Shown piece after piece: positions 7,683-16,312 of a stretch of DNA of 64,000 bases. The stretch covers positions 310,001-374,000 of the forward strand of contig CAWEXG010000012.1 in the NCBI GenBank assembly GCA_963812965.1, in the 5' to 3' direction. This DNA comes from DASXMT01 sp963812965. Its GTDB lineage: Bacteria; Actinomycetota; Acidimicrobiia; Acidimicrobiales; RAAP-2. Within the stretch, counting starts at the first letter, position 1; every line of letters starts with the position of its first letter. The notes beneath the pieces were generated by a model. It was not told the DNA's origin, searched no databases, and saw only the letters and a list, made by a program, of their open reading frames with translations. A program made the position numbers and the translations under genes.

Positions 7683-9058
7683 GGTGCCTCCTCGTTGCCG
7701 GCCCGAGTCCGGATCCGCCCCCGTGTGGGACGTGGCAGACCGACGGCGCCAGCATACGGGCCGGCAACCGACCTGCCGCCAAGGCGACGGTGGACGACGA
7801 CCAACACGATGGCGCCGACCACGAATGCGGCACCCGAACCCACCAGCAGGGCTACCTGGCTGGCTGCCACCAGGTCGGGACGGCTGGAGAATGCCTGCTC
7901 GGCAAAGAGGAGCGGCACGGTGAACCCGATACCGGCCACGGCGGCTCCGCCGACCAGATGGCCCCAGCTGACATCGTCGGGCAGACGTCCGATACCCAGA
8001 CGGACTACCACCACACAGGCCACGGTGATCCCGCCCACTTTGCCCAGCACTCGAGCCAAGACGATGCCGACGAACGTTCCGGTGGCACCAGGATGGTGCA
8101 GCATCGTCGACTCGACGGTAACGCCGATGTTGGCCAGCGCGAACAGTGGAAGCACCACGAACGTCGACACCGGGGACAGTGCCGACTCGAGCCGATCGGA
8201 GGGATCGCGGAGATGGGAGGTCCCAGAGGAACCGATCGAGGCAGAGAGACCGGAGGAGCCGGAGAGATCGGGGGAGGGAGAGATGGGGGGATCGGGGGAG
8301 CCCTGGTTGGCCCTGGCCAGCTGTCCGGGGATGAGCACGCCAACCACGACCCCGGCCAACGCCGGCTCCACGCCCGCCGATGCCATCAGCCCCCACAGGA
8401 CCACCCCACCTGCCAAATACGGCCACGCCGAACGTTTCCATCGTCGTCTGGCCAGGACCATCAGAACGACGACCACCACCGCGCCCAGCAACGACGGCAC
8501 GTCGAGCCTGCCCGAGTAGAACACCGCCAACACGATCACCGAGCCGATATCGTCGGCCACGGCCAGGGTCAGGAGGAACAGCCGGAGACCGGCGGGGACC
8601 CGCCGGCCGAGAAGTGCCAACGCCCCCAGAGCGAAGGCGATATCGGTGGCCAGCGGGATGCCCCAACCCGAGCCGGCAGGAGGCTCGTGGTTGACGAGGA
8701 CGTAGACCAGGCCGGCACCCACCATCCCGCCGAACGCTCCGACCACCGGTGCCAGCGCCGTCCGTCGGTCGGTGAGGGGGCCACTCCGTCGCTCTCTGGC
8801 GATCTCGAGGCCCACCACGAGGAAGAACACCGTCATGATCCCGCCGTTGACCCACGCTCGCACCGTGGTGAAGTCGGAGAAGCCGGTGAACCGAATATGG
8901 GCGCTGTGTTCCCATATCTGCGTATAGGTGGCCTGCCACGGGGAGTTGGCCCAGACCAGGGCGATCGCAGCAGCAGCGGTGAGCACGGTGCCTCCGACGA
9001 CCTCCGAACCCAGAACGCGATCCCACCGGGTATCACGCGCAGAAGAAGCAGTCACCAT
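7679..9058 (-). CDS. nhaA: Na+/H+ antiporter NhaA
   Basis: NhaA exchanges Na+ or Li+ for protons across the cytoplasmic membrane. The twelve-helix family is recognised from FFLVVGLEIARE, from GIPLATDIAFALGALALLG (the Asp of the TDIAFALG helix) and from the ion-binding pair in TLAVADDIGSVIVLAVFYSG (about residues 160-180), followed by VLPLFALANIGV and GIGFTVPLLFAEQAF. Length is 459 residues from ATG 9058; GGAGAG stands almost adjacent, so GTG 9055 is an alternative start. A loop between helices carries a 45-residue low-complexity Ser/Pro/Asp segment (PDPPISPSPDLSGSSGLS) not usual for NhaA, encoded by a purine-rich tract. The stop overlaps the peroxiredoxin start by four bases. Confidence 0.92.
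   Translation of the reverse strand: MVTASSARDTRWDRVLGSEVVGGTVLTAAAAIALVWANSPWQATYTQIWEHSAHIRFTGFSDFTTVRAWVNGGIMTVFFLVVGLEIARERRSGPLTDRRTALAPVVGAFGGMVGAGLVYVLVNHEPPAGSGWGIPLATDIAFALGALALLGRRVPAGLRLFLLTLAVADDIGSVIVLAVFYSGRLDVPSLLGAVVVVVLMVLARRRWKRSAWPYLAGGVVLWGLMASAGVEPALAGVVVGVLIPGQLARANQGSPDPPISPSPDLSGSSGLSASIGSSGTSHLRDPSDRLESALSPVSTFVVLPLFALANIGVTVESTMLHHPGATGTFVGIVLARVLGKVGGITVACVVVVRLGIGRLPDDVSWGHLVGGAAVAGIGFTVPLLFAEQAFSSRPDLVAASQVALLVGSGAAFVVGAIVLVVVHRRLGGRSVAGPYAGAVGLPRPTRGRIRTRAGNEEAP
8270..8298 (+). repeat. G-quadruplex-capable purine tract inside nhaA
   Basis: Four G-runs of 5, 3, 6 and 5 bases (8270-8274, 8276-8278, 8285-8290, 8294-8298) are separated by loops of 1, 6 and 3 bases. 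They sit at the end of a purine-rich stretch of about 95 bases (8200-8300) that encodes the unusual Ser/Pro loop of NhaA. The G-rich strand is the template strand of the gene. Confidence 0.6.
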
Positions 9059-9104
9059 GCTCTCCGACCTAGAGATCAAGCAGATCGAACGTGCCCGAAA
9101 GTAA

Positions 9105-9153
9105 GTTCTGCCCCGGAGCGCAGGTGGCGGGAACCGCGCTCACGGGGCAGAAC
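9105..9153 (-). terminator. strong hairpin terminator after the HU gene
   Basis: GTTCTGCCCC (9105-9114) pairs perfectly with GGGGCAGAAC (9144-9153), and inside it GAGCGC pairs with GCGCTC. It lies 30 bases beyond the HU stop and before the nhaA start, so it separates two genes transcribed in the same direction. Confidence 0.7.
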
Positions 9154-9182
9154 AGAACCTTAGGCTACCTCGTCACGCCAGG

Positions 9183-9497
9183 CTACTTCGCTCTCTTCGT
9201 GATGAGCTTCGGCGCCGGGGCCTGACCGTTCACGACCTTCTTGAACGAAGCGCCGGCCGACACCTTGGGTGCCTTGGACGCCTTCACCTTGATCGCTGCA
9301 CCCGTCTGCGGGTTACGACCCGTGCGAGCCTTGCGGTCGACACGGTCGAACGACACGAAGCCGGTGACGAGAACCTTCTCGCCCTTCTTCACGGTCGCGG
9401 TGACAACATCTTCAGTGCCGTTCAGTACATCCGCCACAACCTTGGGCGCCACACCGGTGTGGACGGATACGGCGGTGATCAGTTCAGACTTGTTCAC
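9183..9497 (-). CDS. HU family histone-like DNA-binding protein
   Basis: A 104-residue nucleoid protein that binds and bends DNA as a dimer. It begins NKSELITAVSVHTGVAPKVV after the initiator, continues through GFVSFDRVDRKARTGRNPQT, the highly conserved DNA-binding arm (RxGRNPxTG), and ends ASFKKVVNG then LITKRAK. GTG 9497 is chosen because AAGGAGAG lies just upstream and homology begins here; the frame is open a further 32 codons. It lacks the long lysine/alanine-rich tail of mycobacterial HupB. It is a single gene followed by a strong hairpin. Confidence 0.93.
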   Translation of the reverse strand: MNKSELITAVSVHTGVAPKVVADVLNGTEDVVTATVKKGEKVLVTGFVSFDRVDRKARTGRNPQTGAAIKVKASKAPKVSAGASFKKVVNGQAPAPKLITKRAK

Positions 9498-9774
9498 GGG
9501 GTACAACTCTCCTTGACATGGTGGGATTGCCACACGACCATCGTTGGCGGTCCCTATTGTGACCGCCCCGACGGACCGAACGGGGGATTTCACACAAGAG
9601 GTCCAGCGGGCAGGGATCCCGGGGCGAGTAGACGCCCAGCCTGTCAGCCAAACCCGGACCGGAGAACCGGCGGTGCCAGCGGCCGTGCCTCAGGCTGTAC
9701 TGTTGGCAAGCTGCACTGTGCTGCCCCGGGTCCCTTGGCATCGCACCACACCGCCGAGGGACCGGGAGAGCGTC

Positions 9775-10824
9775 ATGACCACAGCACAGTCGACCAGGAG
9801 TCAGCACATCGAGCCGCTCGTTTCCAGTCGGAGCAACGACTATGCCAGGTTGTCGCACCTCATCCGCTCCACCGACCTCCTGAACCGCCGCTACACCTAC
9901 TACGGGTTCAAGATCGGGCTGACCGGGGCAGCGTTCATCGCCGGGCTGGTCACCCTGCTGCTCGTCGGTAACTCCTGGTGGCAGCTCCTGGTGGCGGTGT
10001 TCCTGGCCATCGTGCTCGCACAGATGGCCTTCCTCGGTCACGATGCAGGCCACCGTCAGATCTTCCGTACCCGCTGGGCCAACGAGATCACCGGACGCGT
10101 CCATGCCAACCTGCTGGTCGGGCTCAGCTACGACTGGTGGGTCGACAAGCACACCCGACACCACGCCCATCCCAACCAAGAGGGCGCGGATCCGGACGTC
10201 GCTCCGGGGGTGCTGGTCTACACCAGCAACGATGCAGTCCGGGTCAAGGGTCCAGCTACCTGGTTGGCACGTCACCAGGCGCCGCTGTTCTTCCCCCTGC
10301 TGCTTCTCGAAGGTCTCAACCTGCACTTCTCGAGCATCAGGGCGATCGCCACTCGGAAGCAGATGACGGGTCGGTGGTTCGAGATGGCATTCCTGACGGT
10401 CCGCCTGATCGGGTACGTGGTCCTGCTCTTCGTGGTCATGTCCCCCGGTAAAGCACTCGTTTTCCTTGCCGTGCAACAAGGAGCCTTCGGTCTGTACATG
10501 GGCTGCTCGTTCGCCCCCAATCACAAGGGCATGCCGACCACACAACCAGGCGAGAAGGTGGACTACCTCCGACGGCAGGTGCTCACCGCCCGGAACATAC
10601 GGGGCGGGTTCTGGGCGGACTTCGTGTTCGGCGGCCTGAACTACCAGATCGAGCACCACCTCTTCCCGACCATGCCCCGACCGAACCTTCACCGGTCCCA
10701 GGCCCTCATCGAGGAATTCTGCCTCGCCAACGACATCTCCTACTCCCAGACCAGCGTGTGGCGTTCCTACGGCGAGGTCTACCGGCACCTGCACGACGTC
10801 GCCGAACCGCTCCGCCTGGCGTAG
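9775..10824 (+). CDS. membrane fatty acid desaturase
   Basis: A 349-residue integral membrane di-iron desaturase. All three histidine boxes are present: HDAGH (about residues 88-92), HTRHHAH (about 125-131) and QIEHHLFP (about 292-299), the last with the Gln typical of acyl-lipid or linoleoyl-CoA type front-end desaturases. Hydrophobic segments such as AAFIAGLVTLLLVG and LLVAVFLAIVLAQMAF flank the first box. ATG 9775 follows GGGAGAG. It probably introduces a double bond into membrane lipids; position and substrate cannot be read from sequence. It is monocistronic and ends before a convergent hairpin. Confidence 0.88.
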   Translation: MTTAQSTRSQHIEPLVSSRSNDYARLSHLIRSTDLLNRRYTYYGFKIGLTGAAFIAGLVTLLLVGNSWWQLLVAVFLAIVLAQMAFLGHDAGHRQIFRTRWANEITGRVHANLLVGLSYDWWVDKHTRHHAHPNQEGADPDVAPGVLVYTSNDAVRVKGPATWLARHQAPLFFPLLLLEGLNLHFSSIRAIATRKQMTGRWFEMAFLTVRLIGYVVLLFVVMSPGKALVFLAVQQGAFGLYMGCSFAPNHKGMPTTQPGEKVDYLRRQVLTARNIRGGFWADFVFGGLNYQIEHHLFPTMPRPNLHRSQALIEEFCLANDISYSQTSVWRSYGEVYRHLHDVAEPLRLA

Positions 10825-11048
10825 CCGCCGACACCCCCGCAGGCTGATGTACCGGTTCTTCGGCCGGTTCATGCGCTCCATCAACCACACCCGGCAGATG
10901 TACTTCGTCGGCATCGGCTCGACGCCGCCGCCGAGGTCCTTCTGCTGGCGGTGTCGAAGCTCGATGGACCTCCAACGTCTCCGTCGAGCCGGCCCATACC
11001 CTCAAACCGGCAGCTGGACCGTGACCCGCTACGCGGGAGTGGGTGAGC

Positions 11049-11089
11049 GTGTGGTCCCCCGTCCGGGGTTGGGGGACGAGGGACCACAC
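11049..11089. terminator. hairpin between convergent genes
   Basis: GTGTGGTCCC (11049-11058) pairs perfectly with GGGACCACAC (11080-11089), with further C/G pairing in the interior. It lies 24 bases beyond the stop of the large secreted protein (minus strand) and 225 bases after the desaturase, and could end transcription from both sides. The 225 bases between hold no gene that I can support. Confidence 0.65.
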
Positions 11090-11112
11090 GAACTGTTACG
11101 GGCTCAGCACCC

Positions 11113-14100
11113 TCACGGTGCGATCCCGACCACCGGGGCGGTGGTGGTGCCAACCGCCGAGCCGTTGAACGGGGCGTTGCCGAAGGTGAAGATGCCGCCG
11201 TTAGATGCTCCGATCCAGTAGCCGCCGCCGCCTGGAGTTGGAGTGAGGCCGACGACCGGTGCGTTCGACTGTCCACTAGCTGACCCATTGAAGTCGGCGG
11301 CACCGAAGGTGAACACGCCTCCGTCTTTGGCCACCAGCCAGTAGCCGTTGCCCGACGACGTGGCAGCCATGCCAACAACCGGGGCGTTGAGCGTCTGGCC
11401 GCCTTCTGAGCCGAGGAACGGCGCGTCGCCGAAGGTGAAGATGCCGCCGTCAGCCGCCACCAGCCAGTAGCCACCGCCGTCCGGGGTTGGTGCCATGCCG
11501 ACTACCGGTTGGTTCAGGTGTTGGCCGCCTTCCGAGCCGTAGAAGGCGGCGTCACCGAAGGTGAAGATGCCTCCGTCGGCGGCAACGAGCCAGTAACCCT
11601 TGCCGTCAGGCGTTGCAGCGATCCCAACGATAGGAGCGTTCAGGTGCTGGCCGCCTTCCGATCCGTAGAAGCCGGCGTCGCCGAAGGTGAAGATGCCGCC
11701 GTCTGCTCCTACCAGCCAGTAGCCCTTGTTGTCAGGCGTTGCTGCCATACCGACGATAGGAGCGTTGAGGGCTCCGCTCTCCGATCCGTAGTTCCCGGCG
11801 TTCCCGAACGTGGTGACCGTGCCGTTGGACGCCACCACCCGATACCCAGTGGTCGACGGGGCAATGACCGTCAATCTAGCGGGGTTCGTGGTGGCGCTGG
11901 GTCCGGCGGCGTTCGTGAACACGACCTGGTACTGATTGCCGTTATCTGCGGCCGTGGTGGCCGGGGTGGTGTACGACGAAGACGTCGCCCCTGCGATGTT
12001 CGTCCACGTGCTGCCAGCGTTCGTTGATACCTGCCACTGGACGGTTGGGGTGGGATCACCGCTGGCAGCGGCCGTGAAGGTCACTGCCGCTCCGGCCGAG
12101 GCTGTCTGGTTCGTGGGTTGCGTGGTCACCGATGGCGCCGTGCCCACTTGGAAGTCCACTGGATCGGACGTCTGCACCGGTGTGGCACCGCCACTCCACA
12201 CTGCCGTCAGGATATGTGGTCCAGGCGCCAGGGAGGTTGTGTTGAGTGTGGCGATGCCGGCCTCAGGATTCCCGTTACTCGGCACACCAATCGTCCCGAT
12301 GTCAGTGTTCCCGTCAAAGAAGTCCACCTGTCCACCAATGGGGTAGGTGAAGCCGAAGCCCGGAAGCCCGGGTGTGGGGTACACGGTGGCAGTCAAAGTC
12401 ACCGGTGCACCAGCAGCGGCCGTGTTGCTCGGGCTGGTCGTGAGCGTCGTCCCCGACACCTCGACCCGTTGGAGGACGGCCGGTGCCGTCGGGTCGGTCG
12501 GAGTGCACGTGAGCGTGTAGCCGTCAGCGTTCGTTCCGCTGATGTTGAGCGAAGACACCCCCACTGGGACGATCGTCCCTGGCGAGCCAGAGATCGGTAC
12601 CGTTGCGGAAAGTCCGGTCCAGTTCACCGAAGTGATACCGTCAGCGGTCGTCGGCGTCACTAATGGCGGCGTGATCGTGGCCCCTCCGGAAGAGAGCCCG
12701 ATGGTGGCGCTGGTCATGACGCGAGGTGGACCAATCTGAGCATTTGGGTCGACGTTCAGCGTCAGATCGAGAGCGTCGACAGAGACGGTCGATCCACTGG
12801 CCGCCAGACTCGGCGCGGTGGCCACCGCCACCACCGACGCATTGACCGTTGGTTGGCTCACTACGCCGGTTTGACAAACGAAGGCCGTACCTGGAGCCGG
12901 TGGTGCCACAGTGAAAGTCTGGGAGAAGGAACTCGGGGAGTAGATCGGGTCGCCTGAGTACTCAACGGTGAGCGTATGGGTTCCGGGGATCATTCCTGTG
13001 GTACTGAGGTGGATGGCCTGCGCATTGCTTGCTTGGGTATCTGTCGTTTCCAGCACCGTTCCGTCGACCAAGTACGTCAATGTGCCGGATGGCGCTGGAA
13101 TGCGGGCGTAAGGACTCGACGCAGGCTGCACCTCGACGAACGGTTCGACCGTGTACCCCTCGGGAACCGGCGTCGTGGGAACGGTATTGGTGAAGATCAC
13201 TGGTGACCGTGCGCCATAGGTGCTAGTAAAGCTGCCAACGGACTCCGGCGCCCCGCTGCTCGTCGGCGCATTGGAGTTGAATGGACTGTCCGATGGATTG
13301 CACGTGTCGCCCGGGTCCGTTGGGTCTGTACAGTTCCCGTTCCAGAGAACCGTATCGACAAGTTGCAATCCAGGACCGGTATCATCCCCTGGTGAACCAG
13401 GGTTCGGCTGGTTGAATGCGATGGAGATCTGCATGTTGAGGGTGATCGACTGTCCCGGGGCCAGCGAGAACGCGGTTGCCTCCGTGCCGCACGGCGGGGT
13501 ACCGGAACCGCTGAAGTAGAAGCTTTCGCCGCCGTCGTTAATCAGTGGGCACCAGTTCCCGGCGCTGTCCTGATAGTTCAGGGTGATGTCGTTGATATTC
13601 GCCCCATTCTGGAACTGCATTCGCAGGTAGAGTTGGTTGCTCCAGTCCACACCCGTTGTCGGATTGGTGAGGGTCACCGACATCGGCGTCGGTGTGGGAG
13701 AGGACAGCTCAACCGTCGTCGGCAGGTTCATTGTGACCGACGGCAGTGCCTGGACGGTATAGGGGACCGCCGCTGACGTACTGCCGGCGTAGTTGATATC
13801 CCCGGAGTACACCGCGATCAGTTGGTTGGTCTGGCTCGGCAACGTCGTGGTGGTGTAGGTGGCACTTCCGTTGCTGACCGGTACCGTGCTGATCACGTTG
13901 CCGTTGGCGATGAAGTTGACGCTACCTGTGGCATCGGTAGCGGTGTTGCCGGCGGAGCTGATCGTGTCTGTCACCGTGACCGATGTCAGGGTCAACTGCG
14001 GGCTCTCGGGCGATACCGTCAAGGCGTTCGTAGTGGTCTTGCCCGGTGGGGGTGGGATGGGAAGTCCGGTGCCTTGGAGGTTGAGCGTGGTGTTGTTATT

Positions 14101-15123
14101 GGTGCTACCCGCCACTTGGAACGGAAGTCCAGTGGGCGGGTTGAGCTCGGACCATGCCAAGCTGCAGCTCCCAACAGCCGACGTAGCTGAGAAGTTCGGA
14201 ATGGTGTAGTTCGAGGCTGACAGCGTCACATTGCCGGTGTTCGTGTTGTAGGGCGCGGTGGACTGGAAGATCATGTTGATTGGCGTCGACAGGCAGTTCT
14301 CACCGGCCGCAAGTGGCGGTGAGGTGATGTCGAGCTCGTACGAGAGGCTGTCGTTCAGCGTGATGTCACCGTTCGAGTTGATCGACCCAGTGGCCGTGCC
14401 GGGATTGACCTCGTGCATCTTGTACGTCGTACATCCGCCGGCTGCGGCGCTACAGACATTCTGATCTGGCAAGGTCAGCGTCCCCCCTGTGATAGCTCCG
14501 GTCAGGGGTGCCACGGTGCCAGTCAGCGTGGTGGTGGTCTGGGGTGGGAAGGGCTGCGAGGTCCCGGACGGGGTCGACAGCACCGTCCAGCTGCCCGAGG
14601 TCATGTTAAGGGAGAACGCCTCGGTGCCACCGTTCCCGGCGTAGAGGGTGAGTGGACCAGAGGTTGCCGTGTCGGCAGGGCTGGCCGAGTCGGTGGCGGT
14701 GACTGCGAACGTGGCGGTGGCATCGGTGGTCGGGGTTCCCGAGAGCACACCGGTCGAGGAATCCAGGCTCAACCAGTTTGGCAATGTAGAGCCCGAGGCG
14801 ACGCTCCAGGTGTAGCTCCCGGTGCCGCCGGTGGCGGCCAAGGTGACCGAATACGGGGTGTTGAGCGGCGCCAGCGGCAGTGGCGAGGTCGTGGTGATCG
14901 ACAGTGGCGTTGCTGCACTGGCGGCAGTGACGCCGATGCCAGCTACTGCTCCGGCTACCACGCCAATGACCAGGAGCGTTGCCGCTACGGCCGCGAAAAA
15001 CCGGCGGGCATAGCCGCCGGTGAAGTGAGAATTACGTGACTCTGCGTGGGAAAAACTTAGGGAGTTACTCCCCCACCCCCCCCGCGAGAACTTTCCCAGA
15101 TTGAGAATTCTCAGCCTGGGCAT
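11113..15123 (-). CDS. large secreted Ig-like and DGGIFTFG-repeat surface protein
   Basis: The 1336-residue product has a basic region and hydrophobic segment (ARRFFAAVAATLLVIGVVAG, about residues 38-57) ending in GVTAASAATP, a signal peptide. Then come a putative Ig domain (LPNWLSLDSSTGVLSGTPT), several Big_3-type Ig-like modules (VYSGDINYAGSTSA, VEYSGDPIYSPSSF, AVWSGG) and a final Ig-like module with NQTASAGAAVTFTAAASGDP. The last 250 residues are about six repeats of the form GYWLVAADGGIFTFGDA with FYGSEGGQ, probably a propeller-like surface domain. No sortase or membrane anchor is visible. Two starts compete: ATG 15123 has no good ribosome site, while ATG 15160 (MFRGRRNTAV) follows GGGGG at ideal spacing but leads to a stop unless one G of an eight-G run (15076-15083) is lost. 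Function is likely adhesion or envelope structure. Confidence 0.75.
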   Translation of the reverse strand: MPRLRILNLGKFSRGGWGSNSLSFSHAESRNSHFTGGYARRFFAAVAATLLVIGVVAGAVAGIGVTAASAATPLSITTTSPLPLAPLNTPYSVTLAATGGTGSYTWSVASGSTLPNWLSLDSSTGVLSGTPTTDATATFAVTATDSASPADTATSGPLTLYAGNGGTEAFSLNMTSGSWTVLSTPSGTSQPFPPQTTTTLTGTVAPLTGAITGGTLTLPDQNVCSAAAGGCTTYKMHEVNPGTATGSINSNGDITLNDSLSYELDITSPPLAAGENCLSTPINMIFQSTAPYNTNTGNVTLSASNYTIPNFSATSAVGSCSLAWSELNPPTGLPFQVAGSTNNNTTLNLQGTGLPIPPPPGKTTTNALTVSPESPQLTLTSVTVTDTISSAGNTATDATGSVNFIANGNVISTVPVSNGSATYTTTTLPSQTNQLIAVYSGDINYAGSTSAAVPYTVQALPSVTMNLPTTVELSSPTPTPMSVTLTNPTTGVDWSNQLYLRMQFQNGANINDITLNYQDSAGNWCPLINDGGESFYFSGSGTPPCGTEATAFSLAPGQSITLNMQISIAFNQPNPGSPGDDTGPGLQLVDTVLWNGNCTDPTDPGDTCNPSDSPFNSNAPTSSGAPESVGSFTSTYGARSPVIFTNTVPTTPVPEGYTVEPFVEVQPASSPYARIPAPSGTLTYLVDGTVLETTDTQASNAQAIHLSTTGMIPGTHTLTVEYSGDPIYSPSSFSQTFTVAPPAPGTAFVCQTGVVSQPTVNASVVAVATAPSLAASGSTVSVDALDLTLNVDPNAQIGPPRVMTSATIGLSSGGATITPPLVTPTTADGITSVNWTGLSATVPISGSPGTIVPVGVSSLNISGTNADGYTLTCTPTDPTAPAVLQRVEVSGTTLTTSPSNTAAAGAPVTLTATVYPTPGLPGFGFTYPIGGQVDFFDGNTDIGTIGVPSNGNPEAGIATLNTTSLAPGPHILTAVWSGGATPVQTSDPVDFQVGTAPSVTTQPTNQTASAGAAVTFTAAASGDPTPTVQWQVSTNAGSTWTNIAGATSSSYTTPATTAADNGNQYQVVFTNAAGPSATTNPARLTVIAPSTTGYRVVASNGTVTTFGNAGNYGSESGALNAPIVGMAATPDNKGYWLVGADGGIFTFGDAGFYGSEGGQHLNAPIVGIAATPDGKGYWLVAADGGIFTFGDAAFYGSEGGQHLNQPVVGMAPTPDGGGYWLVAADGGIFTFGDAPFLGSEGGQTLNAPVVGMAATSSGNGYWLVAKDGGVFTFGAADFNGSASGQSNAPVVGLTPTPGGGGYWIGASNGGIFTFGNAPFNGSAVGTTTAPVVGIAP

Positions 15124-15273
15124 CGCGGGTTACTGCTGTGTTGCGACGTCCCCGGAACATGTACATCCCCCTGCTTTCGCTGTCGTTGGTGAAACTGTGT
15201 TGGTAACTCTGGTGTTTCGTGCTTCTCGATCAGATGGTACACACTCTTCGTTTCCCAAACTGGTCGCGATGGC

Positions 15274-15302
15274 ATCTAACTCCAGGTTCTTGATCTTGTC
15301 AA
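15274..15302 (-). promoter_or_regulatory. candidate promoter of the large secreted protein gene
   Basis: On the minus strand TTGACA (15302-15297) is followed after 17 bases by TTAGAT (15279-15274). The resulting leader to the ribosome site at 15171-15167 would be about 100 bases. I looked for a riboswitch in it and found no family I could recognise. Confidence 0.4.
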
Positions 15303-15443
15303 GCATTTTTTCTAACGGCGCACGGGGTTCCAGAGGGGCCGAGGTGGGGTGGAGCCGGGTCCAGAGACCCAGAGAATCAGCTCAGAGAGCAGGTCAGCCA
15401 CGGAAACCTGCGGCGAGCCCGGCATCCCTATCCGCTGGAGCCC

Positions 15444-16165
15444 CTAAACCCAGCCGGTAGCGCCTTGATCCTGTGGCAGCGCTCGTCTGGCCGAACGCAG
15501 GCGGGTAGAGCGCACACGGTTACTGACGACCCAAGGGACGTGCGCCACGGCGTCCAGGAAGAACACCGCACCCACCCCTACGCATACCCCGCCCAGCGCG
15601 TCGGTGGGATAGTGCCAACGGAGCACGACGACCGCGGCACAGACTCCGACGACGGTGATCACTGCGGTGATCACCGTCAACCCGCGCAGCAGTCGAGGCG
15701 TGACCAGGATGGCGGCGGCGGCAAGCACGCGGCGACCGCTGTGACGGTCCCTGACGGGTATGAGGACACTCCCCCGGCACCGATATGACGACCGACCAGC
15801 GGCTTCGCCACCTGCTGCACAACGATGACCGCACCGATCGGCGCGATGGCGCACACAGCAGCACGAACCCAGTCACGGGTCAGCCCCACCACGACCAACA
15901 CGGCAACGACGATCAAGAGCACCGAGAGCGAGCCGAGGTTGGCGAAGTCGTGCGCCCAGCGTGAGGCGCCGTCTGCCGGGAGCCACCGGTAGCCGGCGAC
16001 ATCGAGCCGGTTCGGTCCGGGACGGCGTACGAAGAACAGGCCGGCCAGGGAGGCGGCGCACAGCAACCCCCCACCGAACACCAGCTCAACGCCGGTTCCT
16101 ATCGGCGAGGCGGCACGAGGACCCCGCCGGCGAGCGGAGAGGGATCGGATGGACACGATCACCAC
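15444..16165 (-). CDS. PAP2-family membrane phosphatase (frameshifted)
   Basis: An integral membrane protein of the phosphatidic-acid phosphatase/undecaprenyl-diphosphatase type. Six hydrophobic segments are seen, among them LLIVVAVLVVVGL and LTVITAVITVVGVCAAVVV. Motif C1 is degenerate (KPLVGRHIGAGG), C2 reads YPSGTVTAVAA with Thr in place of the catalytic His of PSGH, and C3 reads LRWHYPTDALGG with the conserved His and Asp. Frame is lost near 15727 in a GCC-rich stretch; the downstream frame continues VLAAAAILVTPRLLRG. The altered C1 and C2 motifs make activity doubtful. GTG 16165 is the earliest start; others are possible. Confidence 0.65.
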
Positions 16166-16312
16166 GCTAGGGGCGACAACGACGCCCGTGGACGCGGCCC
16201 TCGGTTCGAAACAGAAGGAGTCGATGATCAGGAGGGAGTCGACCCAGGAAGGCTCGACCCGGAACAGCCCAGCCCAGAAGGTGGCGATCTCCCGAGATAC
16301 GAGGCTTGCTTC

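Noticed and set aside
15124..15300. Riboswitch upstream of the giant secreted protein
   Set aside because: The leader is about 100-140 bases, but I could not fit it to a cyclic di-AMP, cyclic di-GMP, cobalamin or other known riboswitch consensus.
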